This document shows positions 35,277 to 43,533 of a DNA stretch of 64,000 nucleotides, piece after piece. Below the pieces are notes generated by a model. The model saw only the letters and a program-made list of their open reading frames with translations, ran no database searches and was not told where the DNA came from. The DNA is from Sphingomonas sp. So64.6b. Lineage in GTDB: Bacteria > Pseudomonadota > Alphaproteobacteria > Sphingomonadales > Sphingomonadaceae. Location: the NCBI RefSeq assembly GCF_014171475.1, contig NZ_CP048817.1:992001-1056000 (forward strand), given 5' to 3'. The position numbers were made by a program, and so were the translations under genes. Every line of letters starts with the position of its first letter. The stretch's first letter is position 1.

Positions 35277-36917
35277 ATGCTCCGCCTCACCGAACTGGCC
35301 TTACCCCTCCACCACCCCGACGAGGCGCTTCCCGCTGCGATCTGCAAGCGGTTGCGCATCACGCCGCGCGAACTGGTCCGCCACGTCGTCGCGCGCCGCG
35401 CTCATGACGCGCGCGACAAGACCAATATCATGCTGGTCTATTCGGTCGATGTGAACGTGAAGGACGAACCCGGCGTTCTCGCTCGCTTCAAAAAGGATCG
35501 CCAGGTCCAGCGTACCCCGGACACGCGCTACCATTTCCTCGCCAAGGCACCCGAAACCGACACCACACTCCGCCCGGTAGTCATTGGTGCGGGCCCATGC
35601 GGCCTGTTCGCCGGCCTGATCCTCGCCCAGATGGGGTTTCGTCCGATCATCCTCGACCGCGGAAAGGTGGTGCGCGAACGGACCAAGGATACCTGGGGCC
35701 TGTGGCGGCGCAGTGTGCTCAACCCCGAATCCAACGTGCAGTTCGGTGAGGGCGGGGCCGGCACTTTTTCCGACGGCAAGCTCTACAGCCGGATCAAGGA
35801 TCCGCGTCATCTCGACCGCAAGGTGCTGACCGAATTCGTCAAGGCCGGCGCGCCCGAGGAGATCCTCACCGAAGCGCATCCGCATATCGGCACCTTCCGC
35901 CTCGTCACCATGGTCGAAAGCATGCGTGAGACGATCGAGGCGCTCGGCGGCGAATATCGTTTCGAACGTCGTGTCGATGGCGTCGATATTGCCACGGATG
36001 CCGGCGGTGCGCGGACAGTGCGCGGCCTGCACCTCCACAATGGCGAGTATCTCGAGGCCGACCATGTCGTGCTCGCGATCGGCCATAGCGCGCGCGACAC
36101 CTTCGCCATGCTCCACGCGGCCGGTGTTCATGTCGAGGCCAAGCCCTTCTCGATCGGTGTGCGCATCGAACATCCGCAATCCTGGATCGACGCCGCGCGC
36201 TTCGGTGCCAGCGCCGGGCATCCGATCCTTGGCGCGGCCGATTACAGCCTCTCGCATCACTGCAAGAATGGCCGTACGGTCTACAGCTTTTGCATGTGCC
36301 CCGGTGGCACGGTGGTCGCCGCGACGTCGGAGGAAGGGCGTGTCGCGACCAACGGCATGAGCCAATATTCGCGTAACGAACGCAATGCCAATTCCGGGCT
36401 GGTCGTGGCGATCGACCCGGCGCGCGACTATCCCGGCGATCCGCTCGCCGGGATCGCGCTGCAACGCCATTGGGAATCGCGCGCCTATCTCGCGGGCGGC
36501 TCGACCTACAAGGCACCCGCGCAGCGGCTTGGCGATTTCCTCGCCGGCCGTCCCTCGACCGCGCTGGGGCAGGTGATCCCGTCCTACCGTCCCGGCGTTC
36601 AAATGACCGATCTCGCCGAATGCCTGCCCGAGTTCGCAGTGACCGCGATGCGCGAAGCGCTGCCGGTGTTCGGCCGCCAGATCCCCGGCTACGACCATCC
36701 CGATGTCATCCTCACCGGCGTGGAAACCCGCACCTCCTCGCCGGTTCGCTTCACCCGTGGTGACGACCTGCAAAGCCTCAACACCGCCGGCCTCTTCCCG
36801 GCCGGCGAAGGCGCTGGTTATGCCGGTGGTATCCTCTCGGCAGCGGTCGACGGCATCAAGATCGCGGAAGCGGTCGCGGCGAGCCTGACCGGTGTGGCGA
36901 TGCCGGTTAACCGGTGA
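35277..36917 (+). CDS. FAD-dependent dehydrogenase (COG2509 family)
   Basis: This 546-residue flavoprotein of the uncharacterised COG2509 dehydrogenase group has the dinucleotide-binding motif VVIGAGPCGLFAGL at residues 101-114, after an N-terminal domain of about 95 residues (LRITPRELVRHVVARRAHDAR) that is peculiar to this family. Further conserved segments are NVQFGEGGAGTFSDGKLYSR, DHVVLAIGHSARDTF and the C-terminal GLFPAGEGAGYAGGILSAAVDG, which binds FAD. Substrates are unknown. It overlaps or abuts the GH47 gene downstream, suggesting cotranscription. Confidence 0.9.
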   Translation: MLRLTELALPLHHPDEALPAAICKRLRITPRELVRHVVARRAHDARDKTNIMLVYSVDVNVKDEPGVLARFKKDRQVQRTPDTRYHFLAKAPETDTTLRPVVIGAGPCGLFAGLILAQMGFRPIILDRGKVVRERTKDTWGLWRRSVLNPESNVQFGEGGAGTFSDGKLYSRIKDPRHLDRKVLTEFVKAGAPEEILTEAHPHIGTFRLVTMVESMRETIEALGGEYRFERRVDGVDIATDAGGARTVRGLHLHNGEYLEADHVVLAIGHSARDTFAMLHAAGVHVEAKPFSIGVRIEHPQSWIDAARFGASAGHPILGAADYSLSHHCKNGRTVYSFCMCPGGTVVAATSEEGRVATNGMSQYSRNERNANSGLVVAIDPARDYPGDPLAGIALQRHWESRAYLAGGSTYKAPAQRLGDFLAGRPSTALGQVIPSYRPGVQMTDLAECLPEFAVTAMREALPVFGRQIPGYDHPDVILTGVETRTSSPVRFTRGDDLQSLNTAGLFPAGEGAGYAGGILSAAVDGIKIAEAVAASLTGVAMPVNR

Positions 36918-36931
36918 TGGGAGCAACGGGC

Positions 36932-38323
36932 ATGCGGATCGGCAGGCGAGAGATCTTGACGAGTGCGGCGGGGCTGTTCGGCGCGGCGGCAGCGGCGCCG
37001 CTCACCGCGCGATCCAACGGCCTGCGTGCCTGGAAAACACTCGCCGAAGATGTGAAGGGCGAGATGGCCTGGGCCTGGGATCTCTACCGTCAGCACGCAT
37101 GGGGCAAGGACGAGATCAAGCCAGTCAGCGCCACCACCTCCAGCTTTCCGCTCAAACACCATCATCTCGGCCTGACCCTGATCGAGGCGCTCGACACGCT
37201 CTGGGTGATGGGCCTCGACAGCCGGTTTCGCGACGGGGTCGACTGGGTCAAGGGCAATGCCGATTTCGACGTCGACGGCGAGGTGTCGGTGTTCGAAACC
37301 TCGATCCGCCTGATTGGCGGCTTGCTCTCGGCACACCATGCCAGCGGCGATCCGGTGCTGCTCGCCAAAGCGAAGGATCTCGCCGATCGCTTGCTTCCGG
37401 CGTTCGATACCCCGACCGGTTTTCCCTATCGCTTCATCAACCTTAAAACCGGTGCGGTGCGCGATCCGGAAACCAACCCGGCCGAAATCGGCACTTTCCT
37501 GCCCGAATGGGGCACGCTCAGCCGGTTGACCGGCGACCCGCGTTATCATGACGTGACGCGGCGCGCGATGGTCACGCTGTTCGAGAAACGCTCGAAGCTC
37601 GATCTGCTCGCGGTAAAGATCGATGCGCGGAGCGGAGAATGGCTCGATCGCCGCGCGACTGTCGGCTCCTATGCCGACAGCTATTACGAATATCTGTGGG
37701 ACAGCTGGCAATTGTTCGGCGACGCCGAGTGCCGCCAAATGTACCAGCTGTGCACTGCCGCGATCCTGCGCCATCAACAGGTGTGGCGCGACGGCCGACT
37801 GTGGATCGCCGATGTCGATTTCGAAACCGGCAGGATCATCAACGCCGAACAGGACGAACTCGCGTCCTTCTATGGCGGATTGCTCGCGCAGGGCGGCGCG
37901 ATGAAAGAGGGCGCCGCACTCACCGAAAGCTGGGCCGGGTTGCAGGATCGTTTCGGCGTGCTTCCGGAGGGGTATGACTATGCCACCGGCAAGCCGATCG
38001 CGGTCGGCAATGCGCTGCGCCCCGAGCTCGCCGATGCCGCATTCAACCTGTGGCTGCTTGACCGAAATCCGCGCTGGCGTGAGATCGCCCGTATCCATTT
38101 CCTCGCGATGAAGCGGTGGAACAAGGTCGAATATGGCTATACCGACCTCGCCGACGTCACCAGCGAGCCCAAGCGTCAGGCCGATCATTGCCCCGGTTAT
38201 TGGTGGTCGGAACAGATGAAATATTATTATCTGATGTTCGCGGACACGCCGCGGTTCGATTACAAACGCAATTATCTCACCACCGAAGGCAATGTTTTGC
38301 TCGGCTTCCGCCGTGGGGCGTAA
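36932..38323 (+). CDS. Glycoside hydrolase family 47 protein (alpha-mannosidase-like), exported by Tat
   Basis: This is a protein of about 463 residues with a class I alpha-1,2-mannosidase (GH47) fold. It starts at ATG 36932 behind GGGAG and has a twin-arginine-type signal (GRREILTSAAGLFGAAAAAP); GTG 36914 or ATG 36917 are alternative starts overlapping the upstream stop. Family segments include LTLIEALDTLWVMGL, FETSIRLIGGLLSAH, GSYADSYYEYLWDSW, LRPELADAAFNLW and the final NYLTTEGNVLLGFRRG. GH47 is mainly eukaryotic (ER/Golgi mannosidase, EDEM) and sparse in bacteria. The expected activity is trimming alpha-1,2-mannose in the periplasm, with the substrate unknown. Confidence 0.86.
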   Translation: MRIGRREILTSAAGLFGAAAAAPLTARSNGLRAWKTLAEDVKGEMAWAWDLYRQHAWGKDEIKPVSATTSSFPLKHHHLGLTLIEALDTLWVMGLDSRFRDGVDWVKGNADFDVDGEVSVFETSIRLIGGLLSAHHASGDPVLLAKAKDLADRLLPAFDTPTGFPYRFINLKTGAVRDPETNPAEIGTFLPEWGTLSRLTGDPRYHDVTRRAMVTLFEKRSKLDLLAVKIDARSGEWLDRRATVGSYADSYYEYLWDSWQLFGDAECRQMYQLCTAAILRHQQVWRDGRLWIADVDFETGRIINAEQDELASFYGGLLAQGGAMKEGAALTESWAGLQDRFGVLPEGYDYATGKPIAVGNALRPELADAAFNLWLLDRNPRWREIARIHFLAMKRWNKVEYGYTDLADVTSEPKRQADHCPGYWWSEQMKYYYLMFADTPRFDYKRNYLTTEGNVLLGFRRGA

Positions 38324-38423
38324 GGCCGGTTATTCCTTGAGCAATCGCGCTACATTCTTGTCTTCAGCGTCCGTATCTGACGCCAAGAGTTTATTTTCCC
38401 GCAGATGGCGCTAGCCAAGGGCG

Positions 38424-38915
38424 ATGAGTGCCGCTCCGCCACCCGACCTGATCGACCGCCTGATCGACGACTGGAAGCGCGAGCGTCCGAATACCGAACC
38501 CGACGCGATGCACGTGGTCGGCCGGATCATCCGGCTCGCGCACATTTATGAAGAGGATGTGTCGCGCATGCTGCACGATCACGGCCTGGCCTATTCGGAT
38601 TTCGATGTCATCGCGACCTTGCGCCGGTCGGGCGCACCCCATGAACTGATGCCGACCCAGTTGCAGAAGAGCGTCCTGCTCAGTTCGGGCGCGATGACCG
38701 CGTGTCTGAGGCGGCTGGAATCGGCTGGCCTGATCTCACGCGAGGCTGGTCAGCAGGATCGCCGGCGGCTCTCGGCGAAGCTCACCACCAAGGGATTCGA
38801 CCTGGTCGAAAAGCTGATCGACCAGCGCTTCGATATTGCGCGCAAATCCGTAACCGGGCTCAGCGCGACGCAGTTCGCGACGGTAACGAACCTGCTGCGA
38901 AAACTCGGCTCATAA
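38424..38915 (+). CDS. MarR family transcriptional regulator
   Basis: This 163-residue winged-helix regulator has the MarR signature (LMPTQLQKSVLLSSGAMTAC, LRRLESAGLISREAGQQDRR and the wing residues RLSAKLTTKG). The N-terminal helices (HVVGRIIRLAHIYEEDVSRM) form the dimer interface. MarR proteins repress until a small ligand binds. The target is not evident: the upstream neighbour on the same strand is the GH47 gene, and downstream is a 580-base gene-free interval containing GGGA repeats. Confidence 0.92.
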   Translation: MSAAPPPDLIDRLIDDWKRERPNTEPDAMHVVGRIIRLAHIYEEDVSRMLHDHGLAYSDFDVIATLRRSGAPHELMPTQLQKSVLLSSGAMTACLRRLESAGLISREAGQQDRRRLSAKLTTKGFDLVEKLIDQRFDIARKSVTGLSATQFATVTNLLRKLGS

Positions 38916-39497
38916 TGCCCGCTCCCTAGCCGGTAGAGTCGGGAGCGTATTGCTATTCGTCATGTCAAAGAGCGGGACGGCGGTTTGCTATCGTGCCGTC
39001 GGGACGGCGTTAGCGGTCTGACGGGCGGGATTGAATCGATGGCTGCCGCCATTCGAAGCGGGCGCGCTTGCAGCGGGCGCGACAGGGATGCCGATTTCCC
39101 GCAGCTACGGGAAGATCTGCGGAGAATGCTTTTTGGGATGTTTTACGGGAATCCACGGGAAAAATTACGGGAAAATCGGCGAGTCAGAACGGGAATTTTG
39201 CGGGTGCTTTACGGGATTATCGGGAGATGATGGGGTGGAAATCATGGTTTGCTGGTTGCGAGTAGTCGATTCAAATAATTGGTCGGATGGGCTTTATCGT
39301 CGCTTAGAGGCCAACGTCGAAAAGCATTCATGACGATGCCGGGAAGCAATCTGAATCGAGCCGGCGTGCAGCCGGATATTTATCGCTACGTCTTCGCGTG
39401 AATTGCCTTGGGCTGACGCCCGAGAATGCATGGCGATCCGGCCTAGGCGATCAGCTTTCCGATCCATAAACTCCGCTAAGAATCGAAAGGCCGGACC
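38916..39497. other. Gene-free interval with a helically spaced GGGA repeat tract
   Basis: No convincing gene is visible in these 580 bases. Between 39107 and 39225 the hexamer ACGGGA or a variant recurs about eight times, with GGGA units separated by roughly 10, 12, 22, 22 and 9 bases, and the tract is richer in A+T than its surroundings. Short open frames crossing it translate the repeat as R-E-x-x-R-E-type peptides and are not credible proteins. The remaining sequence (39230-39497) leads to the nitrobindin-like gene and shows nothing recognisable. Confidence 0.6.
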
Positions 39498-40160
39498 ATG
39501 CCCATCTTCCCCGACGACGTCTTCACCGAGCCGAGCGATGTCGATCCCGACACGCTCGCCAATCTCGGTCCGCTGCGCCGGCTTGCCGGCACATGGGAGG
39601 CGCGCAAGGGCGTCGATCTCAATCCCAAGGCGGACGGGCCGGAACGCCGCACCTTCATCGAGCGCATCGTTTTCGAACCGATCGATCCGCAAGCCAATGG
39701 GCCGCAGCTCTTCTACGGCCTGCGTTATCATATCCACATCACGACCGAGGAGGAGGACATCACCTTCCACGATCAGGTCGGTTATTGGCTGTGGGAACCG
39801 GCCACCGGCCTGGTGTTACAGACCGTCGCCATCCCGCGCGGCCAGGTTGCGATCGCCTCGGGCCAGGCGAGCGCCGATGCCGATCATTTGTCGCTCGTCG
39901 CCGAGCGCGGCCAGACCGAATACGGCATCTGCTCGACCGCCTTTCTCGAATACGCCTTCCGCACCGACCGCTGCCAGATCGACGTGACCTTCAACGCGGA
40001 TGGCAGCTGGAGCTATGTCACCGACACCGTGCTGACCGTGCATGGGCGAAGTGAACCGTTTGCGCATCGTGATGAGAACACGCTGATATTGATCGAGAAG
40101 GCCAAGCCGAATCCTTGGTTCCAGATCGTTACGGCGAAGAAGGCCATTGCTGCGACATAG
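39498..40160 (+). CDS. Nitrobindin-like heme-binding beta-barrel protein
   Basis: This 220-residue protein belongs to the fatty-acid-binding-protein-like/nitrobindin family (DUF1794 group). The characteristic LRRLAGTWEARKG motif opens the barrel, followed by YHIHITTEEEDITFHDQVGY, WEPATGLVLQTVAIPRGQ and a final strand with WSYVTDTVLTVHG. Nitrobindins bind ferric haem and interact with nitric oxide or peroxynitrite; that function is transferred from the family, not shown here. It starts at ATG 39498 behind AAAGGCCGG and ends before the broken barstar gene that faces it. Confidence 0.85.
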   Translation: MPIFPDDVFTEPSDVDPDTLANLGPLRRLAGTWEARKGVDLNPKADGPERRTFIERIVFEPIDPQANGPQLFYGLRYHIHITTEEEDITFHDQVGYWLWEPATGLVLQTVAIPRGQVAIASGQASADADHLSLVAERGQTEYGICSTAFLEYAFRTDRCQIDVTFNADGSWSYVTDTVLTVHGRSEPFAHRDENTLILIEKAKPNPWFQIVTAKKAIAAT

Positions 40161-40250
40161 CTCGACAGAACGGGCGCAGCCGTTGGCAAAGCGGAGTTGG
40201 TGGCTTTGCGGCGGTTCGCTCAGCAGCTGAGACGAAAGGAGACACTGGTT

Positions 40251-40537
40251 CTAGCTCAACTCGATCGGCGTGTTAGTTACATCGCGTGCCAAGCGATGAA
40301 GCGCGTCCAACAGCGAAGCTCCATCGCCGACTGGGAACCGAGCCAACTCAGACGAGCGGACAAAAATCAGTTTTGCCTCGCCAGGCCAACCCGGACCGCC
40401 GTGCTCAATCGCGTCCCAGAAGGCATCCAAGTTGCGTCCGAATATGTTCGTTTGACCAGGGTTGGCTGCATCGACGTACCGTTGCCAAAATCAGCCGCCG
40501 ATGTCACGCCCGTGCAGTCAATTTGGATCGTTCGCAT
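40251..40537 (-). pseudogene. Barstar-family inhibitor gene with a one-base frameshift
   Basis: Reading the minus strand from ATG 40537 gives MRTIQIDCTGVTSAADF, after which the frame must shift by one base to continue as WQRYVDAANPGQTNIFGRNL, DAFWDAIEHGGPGWPGE and on to a TAG at 40251. The joined product of about 95 residues has the barstar (RNase inhibitor) pattern, including FGRNLDAFWDAI. The break lies in a homopolymer (AAAA at 40487-40490 on the plus strand), where five bases would restore the frame. It is therefore either a recent pseudogene or a sequencing or assembly error. No barnase-like RNase gene is visible nearby. Confidence 0.78.
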
Positions 40538-40732
40538 ATTGTGTCTCGTTCGCTGGCCTAATGTTCGCCCCTGGGATCGATAGTCGCCATTCGGTCCATC
40601 TGTACTACGCATGTCCGCTGTGGTGAATCCGGGCAAGATTTTCGTACCCTGATCTGCTGAAGTTGTAGGAGTAACAACCTCCCGTTCGCGCTGAGGAACG
40701 ACACAGGGAGGCACCATTGGAGAAGGCCTGAT

Positions 40733-41680
40733 ATGGACACGCTGCACCTCGTCGACCCCGAACTCCGTCCCCTTCTGCAGGCATGGCCGACGACGACTGT
40801 CACCGCCGAAAATCTCGTCGCGATGCGCAACCGCGAATTGCCGTTGCCGCCGATCGATACCAGTATGACGACGCTTGAGACCTTGACCGTGCCCGGCCCC
40901 GATGGCGCACCCGGAATCGGGCTGCACATCTACAGGCCGAATGATTCAACCGGGCCGCTGCCGTGCATTTATCACATTCATGGCGGCGGTTTCATCGGGG
41001 GCTCGGCGAAGCAACTCGAGGCGATTCATCGTCCGATGGTCGCGGAACTCAACTGTGTCCTCGTGTCGGTCGACTACCGCCTCGCGCCCGAAACCATCTT
41101 TCCCGGTGCGATTGAGGATTGTTATGCCGGTCTCGCCTGGACCTTCGCCAATGCCGATCGGCTCGGCATTGATGCGACGCGGATCGGGGTGATGGGCGAA
41201 AGCGCCGGTGGCGGTCTCGCGGCGGCGCTCGCGCTGCTCGCGCGCGATCGCGGCGAATATGGTCTTGCCTTTCAGCATCTCATCTACCCGATGATCGATG
41301 ACCGCACCTGCACATCCGCCGATCCGCACCCGATCACCGGCGAATTCATCTGGCACGCGCATAACAATCACTTCGGCTGGACCTCGCTGCTCGGCCGTGA
41401 GCCGGGCGGGGAGGGAGTGTCGCCCTATGCCGCCGCTGCGCGCGCGCAGGATCTGGCGGGCCTGCCGCCGACCTTTATCGCCACGGGCGGTCTCGACCTG
41501 TTTCTCGAAGAGGACATTGAATATGCGCGCCGCCTGATGCGCGCCGGCGTGCCGACCGAACTGCATGTCTATCCCGGCGGCTTCCATGGTTTCGACATCA
41601 TGCCCGGCACGCGCGTCGGCGGCGCGGCCAAACGCGATAGCCGCGCCGCGCTGACGCGCTTTCTCCAACAGAAGGTCTGA
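40733..41680 (+). CDS. Alpha/beta hydrolase, hormone-sensitive-lipase-type esterase
   Basis: This 315-residue esterase belongs to the HSL (bacterial family IV) group. The oxyanion-hole motif HGGGF is at residues 83-87, and the nucleophile Ser157 is in GESAGG. The acid and base are probably Asp255 in GGLDLFLEED and His285 in GGFHGFD. It hydrolyses short-chain esters; the natural substrate is unknown. It lies upstream of an AraC-family regulator on the same strand with a 117-base gap, and may be under its control. Confidence 0.93.
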   Translation: MDTLHLVDPELRPLLQAWPTTTVTAENLVAMRNRELPLPPIDTSMTTLETLTVPGPDGAPGIGLHIYRPNDSTGPLPCIYHIHGGGFIGGSAKQLEAIHRPMVAELNCVLVSVDYRLAPETIFPGAIEDCYAGLAWTFANADRLGIDATRIGVMGESAGGGLAAALALLARDRGEYGLAFQHLIYPMIDDRTCTSADPHPITGEFIWHAHNNHFGWTSLLGREPGGEGVSPYAAAARAQDLAGLPPTFIATGGLDLFLEEDIEYARRLMRAGVPTELHVYPGGFHGFDIMPGTRVGGAAKRDSRAALTRFLQQKV

Positions 41681-41797
41681 CCATGGCCATGGTGCCGTTT
41701 TTGGCCGCTTCGGACCAACCTATCGGATAGGTATTGCATTGGCATCGCGATCCGCTATGCGTCCTTTGACGGCTAACAGAGTCGATGGGAGAGCGCC

Positions 41798-42595
41798 ATG
41801 GAAGCCTTGCTGAAGCAGACGCCGGTTCAGGCCGTGGTCGTCGCTCCCGAAATGACCACCTTGATCGGCGTTGGCAGTATCGATGGTGTCGTGCTGCCCG
41901 CCGATTCCGCGCTGCTCGTCTTCTGCTTTGGCGGTGTCGGCCTGCCCGCGACGCTGCGCATCGCGCATGATGCTGACGCCGAGCCGCTCGGCCAGGCGGC
42001 CGAAGGTGCTGCCAGCCTGTCGCTGGTCGTGACGCACGAAGTGCTTGGCCGTTTGTTCGGCTGGGAGGCGGCGCCCGAGCATGGTCGGCGCTATCACCTG
42101 ACTTCCGAACAGCGCGCGATCGGCCTGGCGCTGCGCGATTACCCGCCGGGCACTTTCTGCGAAGCCTATCGTACCGGTAAGAGCATCGAATTGCTGTGCG
42201 AAACCGGCCGCCTGCTTGCCGATGGCGATCTCGTTCCCGTGGCTGTCGATGGCGTATTGTCGCTCGCCGACAGTCGTCGCCTGGTCGATGCGCGGCGCAT
42301 CATCGACGAGCGCTGGTCGGAAAAGCTGACGCTGGACGGTTTGGCACGCGCCTGTGGCATCAACCGCGCCAAGCTGACCCGGGGGTTCCGCGAACTCTAT
42401 CGCTGCACCGTCGCCGAGGCCTTGGCCGAACGCCGCCTCGCCGAGGCGAGCCGCCGCCTGCTCTCGACCGACCTGCCGGTGTCGAAGATCGGCTATGAAA
42501 GCGGCTATCTCAATAATGCCAGTTTCGCGCGCGCTTTTGGCCGTCGCTTCGGGGTGTCACCCAGTGAATATCGCGGCCGCACGCTCGCCGCGTGA
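41798..42595 (+). CDS. AraC family transcriptional regulator
   Basis: This 265-residue regulator has a C-terminal AraC/XylS DNA-binding domain (about residues 165-260). The first helix-turn-helix is LTLDGLARACGINRAKLTRG and the second lies in VSKIGYESGYLNNASFARAF, followed by the family ending FGVSPSEYRG. The N-terminal 150 residues form an unidentified sensor region that does not closely match the usual cupin. Targets may include the upstream esterase gene. The start at ATG 41798 has a GGGAGAG ribosome site. Confidence 0.92.
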   Translation: MEALLKQTPVQAVVVAPEMTTLIGVGSIDGVVLPADSALLVFCFGGVGLPATLRIAHDADAEPLGQAAEGAASLSLVVTHEVLGRLFGWEAAPEHGRRYHLTSEQRAIGLALRDYPPGTFCEAYRTGKSIELLCETGRLLADGDLVPVAVDGVLSLADSRRLVDARRIIDERWSEKLTLDGLARACGINRAKLTRGFRELYRCTVAEALAERRLAEASRRLLSTDLPVSKIGYESGYLNNASFARAFGRRFGVSPSEYRGRTLAA

Positions 42596-42658
42596 TGGTC
42601 TCGCGGCGCGGACTCAGCGACCTGTCCTGCACCGCATAGGCGTCGTCGGGAGAACCGC

Positions 42659-43366
42659 GTGTCCGACATGATTGTTGACGGCAGCGGATCGCTGGTCCGT
42701 CGCGCGATGGACGCGGTCAATGCCCATATCGTCGATCAGAAACTGCACGTCGGCGACACGCTGCCGGGCGAAGGCCGGTTCGCCGAACAGCTCGGCGTCA
42801 GCCGCGCGGTGATGCGCGAGGCGTTCGGCGCGCTCGCCGCGCTCGGCCTGCTCAATGTCGGCAACGGCCGCCGCGCGCGGGTCGGCGCGATGGACGGGTC
42901 GGTCATGGCGACCTCGCTCACTCATGCGATCAGTACCGATCAAGTCACTGTATCGGAGATCTGGGACGTGCGCCGAACGCTCGAGGTGCGCACCGCGGTC
43001 CTTGCCGCCGAGCATCGCAGCGAAGAAGACGCAGCATGCATTGTCGAGCTGGCTGAGGCGATGGCCGGCGAGGAGATCGATATGAGACTGATCACGCAGT
43101 TCGATATCGAATTCCATCAGCGTATCGCGCGCGCGGGCCGCAACGCGCTGTTCGTGCAGATCGTCCAGTCCTTCGCGCCCTTGATGGAGATCGCCGTGCC
43201 AGCCGCGTGGCGCACGCGCGTCTCGATCGAGCGGCGCGGGTTGATGATCGAACGCCACCGCGCGATTGCCACCGCGATCGCGGCGCGCGATCAGGTCGCC
43301 GCACGGATTGCGATGGAAGCCCATTTCGACGCCTCGGTGGGTGCAGTGCTCAGCGAGCTGGTTTAG
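42659..43366 (+). CDS. GntR family regulator with FCD ligand-binding domain
   Basis: This 235-residue protein has an N-terminal GntR winged helix (KLHVGDTLPGEGRFAEQLGV, SRAVMREAFGALAALGLLNV) and a C-terminal all-helical FCD domain (residues about 95-225) with EIWDVRRTLEVRTAVLAAEH and FDIEFHQRIARAGRNALFVQ, whose histidines usually bind a metal and a carboxylate effector. It starts at GTG 42659 behind a GGGAG site. It may regulate sugar-acid or organic-acid transport, for example the convergent MFS transporter gene, but that is only positional. Confidence 0.91.
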   Translation: MSDMIVDGSGSLVRRAMDAVNAHIVDQKLHVGDTLPGEGRFAEQLGVSRAVMREAFGALAALGLLNVGNGRRARVGAMDGSVMATSLTHAISTDQVTVSEIWDVRRTLEVRTAVLAAEHRSEEDAACIVELAEAMAGEEIDMRLITQFDIEFHQRIARAGRNALFVQIVQSFAPLMEIAVPAAWRTRVSIERRGLMIERHRAIATAIAARDQVAARIAMEAHFDASVGAVLSELV

Positions 43367-43375
43367 GCACGTTCT

Positions 43376-43512
43376 TCTCCCCTCCCTTTATGGGAGGGGG
43401 CGGGGGAGGGTGCGATCGCGAAGCGCATCGCTCGACGCGAAGCGTCGAACAGGGCATCGAGCCCCGTCCGTCGCTGAACCCTCCTCAACCCCTCCCACAA
43501 GGGGAGAGGCTA
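43376..43512. repeat. G-rich inverted-arm repeat, family B, gene-less copy
   Basis: The left arm (TTCTCCCCTCCCTTTATGGG then AGGGGGCGGGGGAGGG) and the right arm (ACCCTCCTCAACCCCTCCC then ACAAGGGGAGAG) are inverted versions of each other around a 65-base centre of unrelated sequence. The arms share the CTCCCC-N-GGGGAG hairpin and following G-rich stretch with the repeats that flank the DUF559 gene. It lies between the convergent GntR and MFS genes, where the hairpins may also terminate transcription. Confidence 0.75.
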
Positions 43513-43533
43513 TCAAGCAAGTCGAGATCAGCG

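Noticed and set aside
35301..36926. Minus-strand frame of 541 codons
   Set aside because: Antisense to the COG2509 flavoprotein, no recognisable motif.
38985..39333. Short plus-strand frames across the GGGA tract
   Set aside because: Products are translations of the repeat (R-E-rich), in two competing frames, with no ribosome site.
40367..40927. Minus-strand frame of 186 codons across the barstar region
   Set aside because: Only its downstream part up to the homopolymer is the barstar N-terminus; the rest is a frame artefact that overlaps the esterase gene.
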